This document shows, piece after piece, positions 16,969-25,782 of a stretch of DNA of 64,000 bases. The stretch spans positions 558,001 through 622,000 of the forward strand of contig NZ_ANAH02000005.1 in the NCBI RefSeq assembly GCF_000335475.2. Direction: 5' to 3'. The notes under the pieces are model-generated. The model saw only the letters and a list, made by a program, of their open reading frames with translations. It did not search any database and had not been told where the DNA came from. Origin of the DNA: Cystobacter fuscus DSM 2262 (lineage in GTDB: Bacteria > Myxococcota > Myxococcia > Myxococcales > Myxococcaceae). Both the position numbers and the translations under genes were made by a program. Each line of letters starts with the position of its first letter. Within the stretch, counting starts at the first letter, position 1.

Positions 16969-17829
16969 CTACACTCCGTGACTGGGGTACGAACCGAGCA
17001 CCCGGACCGAACAACCCAGCGATTCTATCTCGGTGAGGGCCGTGGACAGGGGCTCGGCGGACAGGGCGGCATCGACATCGATGAAGAAGAAGTAGTTGCC
17101 CAGGCGCTTGCGGGTGGGCCGGGACTCGATCCGCACGAGGTTGACCTGCTGACGGGCGAACACGGACAACACCTGGTGGAGCGCCCCGGGGAAGTCCGCG
17201 GGCAGGGTGATGAGCAGGCTCGTCTTCGGGCGTCCCGGCCGCGCGAGCGACAAGGGCCGGGGTCCCACGAGCACGAAGCGCGTGGCGTTGTCGGGGTGGT
17301 CCTCGATGTGCGCCGCCAGGATGTCCAACCCATACAGGGTCGCGGACGCGGCGCTGCCGATGGCGGCGAGGCCCTGTTCCGACGCACGCTCGCGCACCTG
17401 GCGCGCGCCCTCCGCCGTGGAGCTCACCGGCACCACCTGGGCATGGGGCAGCCGGGTGCGCAGGAACTCGCGACACTGCCCGAGCGCCACCGGATGCGAG
17501 AGCACCTCGCGCACGAGCGCCAGCCGGGCCTGGGAATCCCCCTCCCCCACCCGGCCACGGCCGATGAGGTTCATGGTGATGGGGTACACCCACTCGGCCT
17601 GGATGGGCAGATCCACCTCGTGCACGAGCCAGTCCAGGTGCTGGCTGACCGAGCCCTCCAGGGTGTTCTCGATGGGGATGACCCCGAGGTCGGCCCGGCC
17701 CGACACGACCGCCTGGAAGACCTCCGCGATGAGCGTGCAGGGAAGCAGTTGGTGGGGCACCGCCCCGAGGAAGTGGCGGGCGGACTCCTCGGAGAACGTC
17801 CCGGGCCCGAGCAGGGAGATCCGCGTCAT
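16969..17829 (-). CDS. Monofunctional prephenate dehydratase
   Basis: 286 residues; decarboxylates and dehydrates prephenate to phenylpyruvate. Seen are the N-terminal ISLLGPGTFSEESARHFLG, VIPIENTLEGSVSQHLDWLV, the catalytic Thr-Arg-Phe in DNATRFVLVG and a C-terminal ACT domain (LPADFPGALHQVLSVFARQQ, ESRPTRKRLGNYFFF) for phenylalanine sensing. There is no chorismate mutase domain. Its ATG overlaps the stop of the upstream histidine kinase gene by 4 nt (ATGA), so translation is coupled. The next gene downstream is the bifunctional P-protein. Similarity between the two dehydratases looks limited to family motifs, suggesting separate origins rather than recent duplication. Confidence 0.95.
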   Translation of the reverse strand: MTRISLLGPGTFSEESARHFLGAVPHQLLPCTLIAEVFQAVVSGRADLGVIPIENTLEGSVSQHLDWLVHEVDLPIQAEWVYPITMNLIGRGRVGEGDSQARLALVREVLSHPVALGQCREFLRTRLPHAQVVPVSSTAEGARQVRERASEQGLAAIGSAASATLYGLDILAAHIEDHPDNATRFVLVGPRPLSLARPGRPKTSLLITLPADFPGALHQVLSVFARQQVNLVRIESRPTRKRLGNYFFFIDVDAALSAEPLSTALTEIESLGCSVRVLGSYPSHGV

Positions 17830-19409
17830 GTCGAACGTGCCTCGTCGGTGGAAGCCGGCCGCGCGTCGGCGAGCCGGGGCAGGCGGACCGTGAACGTGGT
17901 GCCCGCGTCGGTCGTGGAGTGGACCTCCACCTGGCCCCCGTGCGCCAGGACGATCTGCCGCACGATGTACAACCCCAGGCCGATGCTCCGATCGGAGTGC
18001 CCGGGCCGCGTGCCGCCACGCGTGAGGGGCTCGAAGAGGTGCGGGAGCAAATCCGCGGGGATGGGCGCGCCCAGGTTGTGCACCCGCAGGAGCACCTGCG
18101 CCTCCAGCCCCTCCGTCTCGACGCGCACCGGGGTGCCCTCCAGGCCGTGGCGCAGGGCGTTGCCGAGGATGTTGGAGAGCACCTGCGCGATGCGATCCGC
18201 GTCCCAGCGCCCCAGACCATCGCCCGTGCGCAGCAGCAGCAGCTCGCGCCCGGGGTGGGCCGTGCGGGCCTCCTCCACCACCTGGGCCGCGAGCTCGTGG
18301 AGGTCCAGCGGCGCGGGGCTCACGGGGATGCCACCGCCCAGGCGCGCCTGGGTGAAGTCGAGCAGATCCCGGATCATCCGGTGGGCACGATCCGCCGAGG
18401 ACATGATGCGGGTGACGATCTTGGTCTGCCAGGGCTGGGTGTCCTGGTGGCGCAAGAGCAGCGTGCCGGCCATGAGGATGGCGCTCAAGGGGTTGCGCAG
18501 ATCATGGCTGACGATGCCCATGAGTTGCTGCTCGAACTCGCTCCGGCGGTGGGCCTCCTGGAGCAGCCGCTGCCGCTCCTCCTCGGTGCGCTTGCGCTCG
18601 GAGATGTCCTGCATGGCGCCCACCATGCGCACGGGCCTGCCGCCGGGCTCCCGGACGATGTAGCCGCGATCCAGCACATGGCGCCAGGCGCCGTCCGCGC
18701 ACAGGAACCGGTACTCCGCCATCCAGTGCTCCGCGCTCGAGCCGATGGCGCCTCGGAGGCCCTGGACCACCCGCTCACGCTCCTCGGGGTGGACGCGCTC
18801 GGCCCAATGGTCGGGATGGGAGCCGAACTGCTCCGGGGTGTAGCCGAACACCTGCTGGAGCGTGTCGTTCCAGTGCAGGAAGTCCGTCTCCAGATCCCAA
18901 TCCCAGATGGTATCGAAGGTGGCCCGGATGGCCAGCGCGTAGCGCTCCTCGGACTTGCGCAGGGCCTCCTCGGCGCGCTTGCGCCGCAGCTCCCCTTCCG
19001 CCTCGCGCAGGGCCCGCGCCACGCACGGCACGAGCCGCTCCAACCGATCCTTGAGGACGTAGTCCGTCGCCCCGCGCTTGAGCAGCTCGATGGCCCGCTC
19101 CTCGCCCAGCGCACCGGAGACGAAGACGAAGGGCGTGTCCGGGCAGGCGCTCCGGGCGGCGCTCAGCGCGGCCAGACCATCGAAGCCCGGGACGTTGTAG
19201 TCGGAGAGGATGAGATCGAAGGGGCACCCCTCGAGTGCCTGGGTGAACCCGGTCTGGCTGTCCACGCGCACCAGCCGCACGTCGAGCCCCGCCTCCTCGA
19301 AGCGCGCGGAGATGAGCTGCGCATCCAACGCGCTGTCCTCCAGCAGGAGGAGCGACAGGGGCCTGGAGGGGGGAGCATCCACCAGGAAGGTTCTCTCGAG
19401 TTCACTCAC
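17826..19409 (-). CDS. Receiver-PAS-histidine kinase
   Basis: 527 residues from GTG 19409. The first ~95 residues of the longer open frame are out-of-frame sequence of the upstream kinase and are excluded. Domains: receiver (~15-135) with phospho-acceptor Asp70 in LILSDYNVPGF; PAS_3 (~155-275, ATFDTIWDWDLETDFLHWND); HisKA with His302 in GIVSHDLRNPLSA; HATPase (~350-520, LGLYIVRQIVLAHGG and DAGTTFTVRLPRL). No membrane segment is seen, so it is a cytosolic relay kinase. It begins 16 nt after the stop of the larger kinase and overlaps the following prephenate dehydratase by 4 nt. No strong Shine-Dalgarno sequence precedes the GTG, consistent with re-initiation. Confidence 0.9.
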   Translation of the reverse strand: MSELERTFLVDAPPSRPLSLLLLEDSALDAQLISARFEEAGLDVRLVRVDSQTGFTQALEGCPFDLILSDYNVPGFDGLAALSAARSACPDTPFVFVSGALGEERAIELLKRGATDYVLKDRLERLVPCVARALREAEGELRRKRAEEALRKSEERYALAIRATFDTIWDWDLETDFLHWNDTLQQVFGYTPEQFGSHPDHWAERVHPEERERVVQGLRGAIGSSAEHWMAEYRFLCADGAWRHVLDRGYIVREPGGRPVRMVGAMQDISERKRTEEERQRLLQEAHRRSEFEQQLMGIVSHDLRNPLSAILMAGTLLLRHQDTQPWQTKIVTRIMSSADRAHRMIRDLLDFTQARLGGGIPVSPAPLDLHELAAQVVEEARTAHPGRELLLLRTGDGLGRWDADRIAQVLSNILGNALRHGLEGTPVRVETEGLEAQVLLRVHNLGAPIPADLLPHLFEPLTRGGTRPGHSDRSIGLGLYIVRQIVLAHGGQVEVHSTTDAGTTFTVRLPRLADARPASTDEARST

Positions 19410-19425
19410 GGAGGAGTCCGTCTTA

Positions 19426-22389
19426 TCAGGAAGCGGCCCGGGGCAGGGTGAAGTGGAAGGTGGCCCCCTGATCCACGGCGCCCTCCGCCCAGGTACGGCC
19501 CCCATGCCGGGAGATGATGCGCCGCACGTTGGCCAATCCGATCCCCGTTCCCTCGAATTGTTCGACGGTGTGCAAGCGCTGGAAGACGCCGAAGAGCTTG
19601 TCCGCGTAGCGCATGTCGAAGCCCACCCCATTGTCGCGCACCCACACCTCCACCTCGCCCTGCGCGTCGCGGGCCCCCACCTCGATGAGGGCATGCGCCC
19701 GGGGCCGGGTGTACTTCAGGGCATTGGCCAGGAGGTTGCGCAGCACCTGGCGCACGAGCACCGGATCGGCCTTGACCGCGGGCAGCTGCCCTATGCGCCA
19801 CTCCAGGCTCCGCCCCTTCATGTCGGGCTCGAGGCCGCGGAGCACCTCGCGCACCAGCTCCCCCAGGTCCACGCGCGACTGGCGCAGCGCCGCGCGGCCC
19901 ATCCGGGAGAACTCGAGCAGATCATCGATGAGCGTGCCGCCATCGCGCGCGGCGGTGGTGATGGTCTTGAGGTGGCCTCGTGACACCTCGTCCAGCACGG
20001 AGCCGGCACGCCGCTCCAGGAGCTGGGCGAAGCCGATGATGTGGCGCAGCGGGGCACGCAGATCATGCGAGACCGAATAGCTGAAGGACTCCAGCTCCTG
20101 GTTGACGGCCTGGAGCTGGGCGGTGCGCTCGTGCACCCGGTCCTCCAGGTCGACGGCGAGGGTGATCAACCGCTGCTCGCTCAGGCTGAGCTGTTCGGCG
20201 AGCGCCTCGATCTCCCGCCGGGAGAGCACCTGCTCGGTGACCGCGAAGGCCACGGCGATGATGCCCTCCACCCGGCCCTCCCCATCGCGCAGGGGCTGGA
20301 GGGCGAGGTTGAAGATGCCTTCACGCAGGAAGGTCTCCGGCGAGCACCGCCAGCGCACCACCACCTCCTTGCGCAGCACGGCCTCGCCCTGGTGGTACAC
20401 GTGCTCCAGGGTCTCGAAGAGGCCCTGTCCCTCCAGCTCGGGCATCGCCTCGCGAATGGGGCGGCCCTCCAGGGGCCGCCCGCCCACGGAGCGCGAGAAG
20501 GTGAGATTGGCCATCTCGAAGCGGAAGTCCGGGCCCCGCAAGACCGCCAGAGGCTCGGGCATCTGCATCAGCGCCGCGAACAGGTTGCGGCGCTGGGTGC
20601 GGGCGAGCTCGTACAGGCGGATCTTCTCCACGGCGACGCTCGCCATCTGGGCGAGCTGCATGACGATGGCCTCGTCCTCGGCGGTGAAGTCGCCCCGCTC
20701 CTTGTCGGACAACTGGAGCAGGCCGAGGTTGGCGCCATCGCGGCCCACCAGGGGCACGGCGAGCCAGCCGCGCGGGGGTGGGAGGGGCGAACGTCCCCGC
20801 AGCTCCTCCTGGGTCAGACGCAGGGGTTGGTTCGAGTCACGGACCCGGGCGGCCAGGCCCGCCTCCTCGCTCCAGGACTCATCGCCGCGCCGGGCCAGGG
20901 AAGGATCCGCGAGCGACAGGGCGGTGATGGACTCCACGCCCTCGTGGCCGTCCGTCAGGCTGACCGTGCACCGCTGGGCGCCCCCGAGCGCCCGCGCCCG
21001 CTCGGCGATGAGCGACAACGCCGGCATGAGGCCCTCCACGGCGTTGATGGCCAGCGACGCCTCGGTCAGCCCCCGGAGCTGTTCGGCCCGCTGGCGCGCC
21101 TCGTCCAGCAACCGGCCCCGCTCGCGCTCCGCGTGCTTGCGCTCGGAGATGTCCTGCACCGTGCCCGTGAAGCGCACCGCGCGGCCCTGCTCGAAGTGCA
21201 CCCGGCCCGTGGCGCGCATCCACCACTCCGCGTCCTCGCGCCGCTCGGCATGGCGGTACTCGACGTCGTAGTGACCGTCCCCCGTGGGGTCCATGGCTCG
21301 CCGCATCGCGGCCAACACCCGCTCGCGATCCTCGGGGTGCACCTTCGTGAAGAACAACTCGAGGTCGGGTTGGGTCTCCGGTGGCACCCCGACCAGCGCC
21401 TTGCAGCGTGCGTCCCAGCTCAGCACCCGGGTGAGGGGGTTGAGGTCCCAGGTGCCGAGCGCCGTGGACTCCACCGCCAGCCGCAACCGTTCCTCGCTCT
21501 CGCGCAGCGCCTCCGTGCGCGAGTGCAGCTCCTCGGCGAGGCGCTCCGAGCGGAGCCGCGCCCGGACGTGGCCGGTCACCTCCACGGAGATGGAGATGAC
21601 GCCCGTGATGAGCCCGGTCGGATCGCGGGCGGCCTGATAGATGAAATCGAAGTAGGCCTCCTCCGGCGCGCCCCCTTCTCCCCGATTGAGGGTGACGGGG
21701 AACTCATTGCCGAAGAAGGGCTCGCCCGTCTCCAGCACGCGCCGCAGGCTCTCCAGGAGCCCGGGTTGGGCCTCGAGCTCGGGGAACAGCGTGAGCAGCG
21801 GTTGACCGAGTTCCACGGGGCGGCCCATGACCTTCTCGTAGAAGGCATTGGCGAACTCGAGGATGAAGTCGGGGCCACGGGTGATCGCGACGGCCACCGG
21901 GGCCTGGAGCAGCAGCGCGTGCAACCGGCCGCTCTGTTCGGCCTCCCACTGACTGCGCTCGAGGACGCGCTGGGCCTCCTGCTGACGGCGGACCTGCTCG
22001 CGCGCGAGCTGGAGTTCCACGAAGGTGGCCACCTTGGCGCGCAGCACCTGGGGGATGAGGGGCTTGCTGAGGTAGTCCACCGCGCCGTGGGCGTAGCCCT
22101 CCAGCAACTCCGGCACCGCGATGTCCGCCGCCGTCATGAGCAGGATGGGCGTGCGCCAGTTGCGCTCGCGCTCGCGCAACATCTCCATCACCTCGAGGCC
22201 GCTCATGTCCCCCAGGCGCACGTCCAGGAGGATGACGGCGAAGTCCTCCTCGAGCACGCACCGGAGCGCTTCGCGCCCGGAATCCGCCAGCACCAGCCGC
22301 TGGCCGAGCGGCTCGAGGACGGCCTCCAGGGTGGAGAGGTTGGCGGGATCATCATCAACGAGCAGGACACTGGTCGTGCGTGTCTCCAA
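19426..22389 (-). CDS. Receiver-PAS-PAS-GAF-PAS-histidine kinase
   Basis: 987 residues from TTG 22389. I prefer this start over ATGs at 22446 and 22488: GGAGG precedes the TTG by 4 nt, it lies just before the receiver domain, and the codons between have low third-position GC. Domains: receiver (Asp56 in VILLDVRLGDM), PAS (LLLQAPVAVAITRGPDFILE), PAS_3 (SWDARCKALVGVPPETQPDL), GAF (LINAVEG-type start; WLAVPLVGRDGANLGLLQLS), PAS (MPEPLAVLRGPDFRFEMANL), HisKA (SYSVSHDLRAPLRHIIGFAQ) and HATPase (DNGVGFDMRYADKLFGVFQR). The end resembles phytochrome-type kinases but no bilin-binding domain is present. Soluble. Heads a four-gene run with the second kinase and two prephenate dehydratases. Confidence 0.9.
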   Translation of the reverse strand: METRTTSVLLVDDDPANLSTLEAVLEPLGQRLVLADSGREALRCVLEEDFAVILLDVRLGDMSGLEVMEMLRERERNWRTPILLMTAADIAVPELLEGYAHGAVDYLSKPLIPQVLRAKVATFVELQLAREQVRRQQEAQRVLERSQWEAEQSGRLHALLLQAPVAVAITRGPDFILEFANAFYEKVMGRPVELGQPLLTLFPELEAQPGLLESLRRVLETGEPFFGNEFPVTLNRGEGGAPEEAYFDFIYQAARDPTGLITGVISISVEVTGHVRARLRSERLAEELHSRTEALRESEERLRLAVESTALGTWDLNPLTRVLSWDARCKALVGVPPETQPDLELFFTKVHPEDRERVLAAMRRAMDPTGDGHYDVEYRHAERREDAEWWMRATGRVHFEQGRAVRFTGTVQDISERKHAERERGRLLDEARQRAEQLRGLTEASLAINAVEGLMPALSLIAERARALGGAQRCTVSLTDGHEGVESITALSLADPSLARRGDESWSEEAGLAARVRDSNQPLRLTQEELRGRSPLPPPRGWLAVPLVGRDGANLGLLQLSDKERGDFTAEDEAIVMQLAQMASVAVEKIRLYELARTQRRNLFAALMQMPEPLAVLRGPDFRFEMANLTFSRSVGGRPLEGRPIREAMPELEGQGLFETLEHVYHQGEAVLRKEVVVRWRCSPETFLREGIFNLALQPLRDGEGRVEGIIAVAFAVTEQVLSRREIEALAEQLSLSEQRLITLAVDLEDRVHERTAQLQAVNQELESFSYSVSHDLRAPLRHIIGFAQLLERRAGSVLDEVSRGHLKTITTAARDGGTLIDDLLEFSRMGRAALRQSRVDLGELVREVLRGLEPDMKGRSLEWRIGQLPAVKADPVLVRQVLRNLLANALKYTRPRAHALIEVGARDAQGEVEVWVRDNGVGFDMRYADKLFGVFQRLHTVEQFEGTGIGLANVRRIISRHGGRTWAEGAVDQGATFHFTLPRAAS

Positions 22390-22564
22390 GGAGCCTCCCG
22401 GGGAAACTGCGGGAGCTCGGGCCCGCGGGCGACGGACATACAACATCCCCTCCCCCGGCGCGAAAGACTCCGCCCCTGGACGGAGCACTCGCCGTCATTC
22501 CAACGGATGGGATATTCGTCCGCCCGACAATCCCATGCGCGTGAGCGCGTCGACCCCCGGCCCC

Positions 22565-23602
22565 ATGAACCTTCGTCCCCCCCCTGGCTCACCCGCTGAC
22601 GCCCTGCTCCTCGCCACCCGGCGCTACGTGGGCGCGTATCCCTCGGCCGCGCTGTGCGTGGGCATCACGCACCGGGGCGAGCACCACGTGCGGATGCTGC
22701 GCGGCCAGGGGGAGCCCCCCGCCGAGGAGTCCCTGTACGCCCTGGGCGCGCTCACCCAGGTCTTCACCGGCACCCTCCTGGCGCTGTTGGTGGACCGGGG
22801 CGAGGCGAGGCTCGACACACCGCTCCAGGAGTTGATTCCCCGCTCGCTCCTGCCGGACGAGGCCGCCGGCCGCATCACGCTCGAGCAACTGGCGACGCAT
22901 ACCTCGGGCATGCCGTACGAGCCGCCGAACCTGTGGACGGGCACGTGGAACCCGGCCGACCCCTATGGCCACTACAACGCGACGCTCTTCGGGGACTTCC
23001 TGCGCGGCTACCACCCCCCGCGTCCGCCGCCGCGAAGGTACGCCGAGTCCCTCCTCGGCATGGGCGTGCTCGGCCATGCGCTCTCGCGCCGATTGAAGCT
23101 CAACTACGCACACGCGGTGCGCGACTGGCTGTGCACGCCGCTGAAGCTGGGGGACACCACCGCCCGGCCCTCCGAGACCCAGGAACCGCGCGTGCTTCGC
23201 GGCCACACCGCCCGGGGCGAGCCGGTGCCCGCCTGGACCTGGCCGGCGTTGCCCGGCGCGGGAGCGCTCTACTCGACGGTGCCCGACCTGCTGCGCTTCC
23301 TCGACGCGAACCTGGGACATTGGCAGGTCGGGCTCACCCATGCCGCGCGGCTGGCGCACACCCCGCGCGTGAAGGCCTGGGGCAAGCGGGTGGGGCTCGG
23401 ATGGAACGTGTCACGAGGGTGGGGCAAGCCCCTCGTGTGGCGCTCCTCCGCGATGGGCGGCTACTCGGGCTTCCTGGGCTTCTCGATGGAGACGGACACC
23501 GGGGTCGCCGTGCTGTCGAACCATGCGCCCTCTCCCTTCGCCTCGCTGCTGCGGCGCGTGCCGGTCGAGTCCCTCGGGTTCGCGCTCCTCACCCGTCACT
23601 GA
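22565..23602 (+). CDS. Serine hydrolase (beta-lactamase class C fold) homologue lacking catalytic residues
   Basis: 345 residues from ATG 22565 (an ATG at 22535 is possible). The fold is that of class C beta-lactamase / serine hydrolase proteins: LTQVFTGTLLALLVDRGEAR, TLEQLATHTSGMPYEPPN and GGYSGFLGFSMETDTGVAVL. The Ser-x-x-Lys motif, normally GS-x-(S/T)-K, reads GALTQ here (Ala62, Gln65; codons GCG and CAG). The Tyr-x-Asn motif reads Tyr159-Ala-Glu. The late His/Lys-x-Gly position has no His or Lys (SAMGGYSG). It is therefore predicted to be inactive as a hydrolase. No signal peptide is seen. Its end overlaps the convergent gene by 14 nt. Confidence 0.88.
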   Translation: MNLRPPPGSPADALLLATRRYVGAYPSAALCVGITHRGEHHVRMLRGQGEPPAEESLYALGALTQVFTGTLLALLVDRGEARLDTPLQELIPRSLLPDEAAGRITLEQLATHTSGMPYEPPNLWTGTWNPADPYGHYNATLFGDFLRGYHPPRPPPRRYAESLLGMGVLGHALSRRLKLNYAHAVRDWLCTPLKLGDTTARPSETQEPRVLRGHTARGEPVPAWTWPALPGAGALYSTVPDLLRFLDANLGHWQVGLTHAARLAHTPRVKAWGKRVGLGWNVSRGWGKPLVWRSSAMGGYSGFLGFSMETDTGVAVLSNHAPSPFASLLRRVPVESLGFALLTRH

Positions 23603-24068
23603 CTCGCAGCCGCAGGTGCTTGTCGGGGATCAGGAGATTCAGCTTCCGGCAGAGCTTCTCGAGCTCCTCGACTCGAATGTTCCGGACGTCCACCGTCTTC
23701 TCCCTTCCGCCCGACTTGAAGGTAAACGTCTGCTGCAAGCCGTCGTCGGCGCCTGAATTGACATACTCCTTCTTCAGTTGATCCATGGGCAGACGTTGGA
23801 GATAGCTCGCCCACTCCCTGGCCTCGGCCTTCGTCAGCGACTTCGCGAGGACTTCCTTCCGGGGGCTTCCCAGGTCGTCCCACAAGACGACCACCAGCCT
23901 CGAGGTGTCGAGGTAGTAATCGAAGCCAAACCCTTCCACCCCGTAGAAGTCGCTGATCTTCATCACGAAGGGATAGCTCTGTCTGGCGTTGGGATACGCC
24001 TTCCTGTCGGAGGCCGTCGAAGGCAGGGCGAACGACAGGGCGACAAGCGCGAGGATGACGGTCTTCAT
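23589..24068 (-). CDS. Small exported protein of unknown function
   Basis: 159 residues from ATG 24068 with a clear signal peptide (MKTVILALVALSFALPSTAS). The frame is open 83 codons further but that part is AT-richer and not protein-like. GAAGGAG sits about 11 nt upstream. The mature part is a mixed alpha/beta domain with KISDFYGVEGFGFDYYLDTS and GREKTVDVRNIRVEELEKLC. I do not recognise the family. A possible role as a periplasmic or secreted small domain is all that can be said. It converges on the pseudo-hydrolase gene with a 14-nt overlap of 3' ends. Confidence 0.8.
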   Translation of the reverse strand: MKTVILALVALSFALPSTASDRKAYPNARQSYPFVMKISDFYGVEGFGFDYYLDTSRLVVVLWDDLGSPRKEVLAKSLTKAEAREWASYLQRLPMDQLKKEYVNSGADDGLQQTFTFKSGGREKTVDVRNIRVEELEKLCRKLNLLIPDKHLRLRVSDG

Positions 24069-24261
24069 TTCGAAACACGCTCCTTCTCTGCAACACACAT
24101 CCAACAGCAGCAGTGAATGGAACGGATTGTCAACAACGGGAGCACTCGGGGTAAAGCGCCGACAAGAGAGCGCCCGCCCGCCACATGACGTGGCGAGCAC
24201 CAGCAACCTTTCCCGGGCAAAACCGATAATCCTCTTAGAACAGTAAAATTGGAGAATCGTC

Positions 24262-25650
24262 TTGAACATTGGTGCAAGAACCGTCGGACTCACGCTCGCC
24301 TCTTCCCTCGCCGCCATGTCGGTCCTGGGCTGGAGCGCGAGTGCGGCCGCGGAGCCCCTGACGGGTGTGTACCGGGGCGAGGTCTACTCGAATCCCGAAG
24401 TCGTCAACGCCTATTCAACCTGGCTCGGCCATGAAGTCACCCTGGGACAGGGCCATCAGGCGAAGGACACCTGGGGCAACATCGAGAATCCCTCCTGGCA
24501 GCTCAGCTCCTGGAGCACATGGGTGAACGCGAAACCGGGCCGGCGCCTGAACTACTCGGTCGCCATGTTCCCGAGTGGGCAGGGCTCGCTGGCGCAGTGC
24601 GCGCAGGGCACCTACGACTACCGGTTCAAGACGCTGGCGAACAACCTGGTCTCCTACAAGCTCCAGAACACCATCATCCGCCTGGGCTGGGAGTTCAGCG
24701 GCAATTGGATGCCGTGGTACTCCGGCAATGGACAGCAGGCCAACTTCGCCGCCTGCTTCCGCAAGATCGTGACGGCCATGCGCGCCGCCCAGCCGTCCGC
24801 CGGTTTCAAGTTCGACTGGAATCCCAACTACGACATCTCGTCCAGCGATCTGGCCGCCACCTACCCGGGGGACGCGTATGTGGATTACATCGGATTCGAT
24901 CTGTATGACCAGGGCTGGAACGGGGCCTATCCGGTTCCCGCGGGCTGCACGGGCTCGTGCGCGCTGAGCCGTTGGCAATCGGTCTGGAACGCGCAGTTCG
25001 CTCCGGCGCTGAGCAAGTTCCGCACCTTCGCGCAAGCACATGGCAAGCCGTTGTCCGTTCCCGAGTGGGGCGTGAACGACGCGGCCACTCATGGCGGGGG
25101 GGACAACACCTACTACGTCGGGCAGATGCTCGAGTTCATCTTCAATCCGGCGAACAACGTCGGCTACCACTCGTACTTCGACTATCAGGCGTCGGACGGC
25201 CATCACCAGCTCTCCGACGTGGACAGCCGGAGCGGCCACGACTTCCAGACCGAGTTCCCGAACGCGGCCGCGCTGTTCAAGAGCTACTACGTGGAAACGC
25301 CCACCGAGCCGGAGCCGACCGAGGCCGTGTCGACCACCCAGGCGACGGTGAGCCCCACGACCGTCACGCGGGGCACCAGCTTCCAGGTTTCCGGCTCGGT
25401 CACCTCGTCCACGGCCAGGAGCCTGGTGGTGAAGTACGAGATCCGCAATGCCGCCACGACGGCGCTGGTGTCGGAGAAGAGCTACACGGCCCAGGCTTTC
25501 ACCGCCGGGCAGACGCGCGCGTACACGACAGCGTTCACGATTCCGACGTCGCTCGCGGCGGGGACCTACCGGGTCGACACGTTGATCTTCCTGCCCGACT
25601 GGTCGAAGACCCTGCTCTACCGCAACGACACCCCCTTCACCGCGAAGTAG
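24262..25650 (+). CDS. Secreted GH26-like glycoside hydrolase
   Basis: 462 residues. The start is TTG 24262, with GGAGA 7 nt upstream. The signal peptide region has a hydrophobic stretch and an Ala-rich cleavage zone (MSVLGWSASAAAEP). The catalytic domain (~33-345) looks like a clan A (beta/alpha)8 glycosidase of the GH26 type: acid/base Glu144 in RLGWEFSGNWMPW and nucleophile Glu268 in LSVPEWGVND, with GFKFDWNPN between. GH26 enzymes attack beta-mannans and related glucans. A C-terminal immunoglobulin-like domain (~353-462, VSPTTVTRGTSFQVSGSVTS) probably aids substrate or surface binding. A strong terminator follows. Exact family and substrate need a profile search. Confidence 0.82.
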   Translation: MNIGARTVGLTLASSLAAMSVLGWSASAAAEPLTGVYRGEVYSNPEVVNAYSTWLGHEVTLGQGHQAKDTWGNIENPSWQLSSWSTWVNAKPGRRLNYSVAMFPSGQGSLAQCAQGTYDYRFKTLANNLVSYKLQNTIIRLGWEFSGNWMPWYSGNGQQANFAACFRKIVTAMRAAQPSAGFKFDWNPNYDISSSDLAATYPGDAYVDYIGFDLYDQGWNGAYPVPAGCTGSCALSRWQSVWNAQFAPALSKFRTFAQAHGKPLSVPEWGVNDAATHGGGDNTYYVGQMLEFIFNPANNVGYHSYFDYQASDGHHQLSDVDSRSGHDFQTEFPNAAALFKSYYVETPTEPEPTEAVSTTQATVSPTTVTRGTSFQVSGSVTSSTARSLVVKYEIRNAATTALVSEKSYTAQAFTAGQTRAYTTAFTIPTSLAAGTYRVDTLIFLPDWSKTLLYRNDTPFTAK

Positions 25651-25669
25651 GCGGAGGAACGGGGGCGTC

Positions 25670-25713
25670 CGCCGCCATGGAGTCCCGAGGGGGCTCCGGG
25701 CGGCGATATTTTT
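25670..25713 (+). terminator. Intrinsic terminator after the GH26-like gene
   Basis: CGCCGCC (25670-25676) pairs with GGCGGCG (25699-25705), with an inner GGAG/CTCC plus CCC/GGG stem. ATATTTTT follows at 25706-25713. The hairpin begins 19 nt after the stop codon. Stem plus T-run makes this one of the clearest terminators in the window. Confidence 0.8.
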
Positions 25714-25782
25714 GCACCCGGGGCGACTTCGCCCTTTGCTCATCCCCTCCAGGATTGCTCCGTTTCGAAGGGATGTAGCCAC

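Noticed and set aside
16297-18663. 788-codon + strand frame across the dehydratase and kinase genes
   Set aside because: Antisense to three recognised genes; the composition is Arg/Gly/Gln-rich and contains no recognisable motif.
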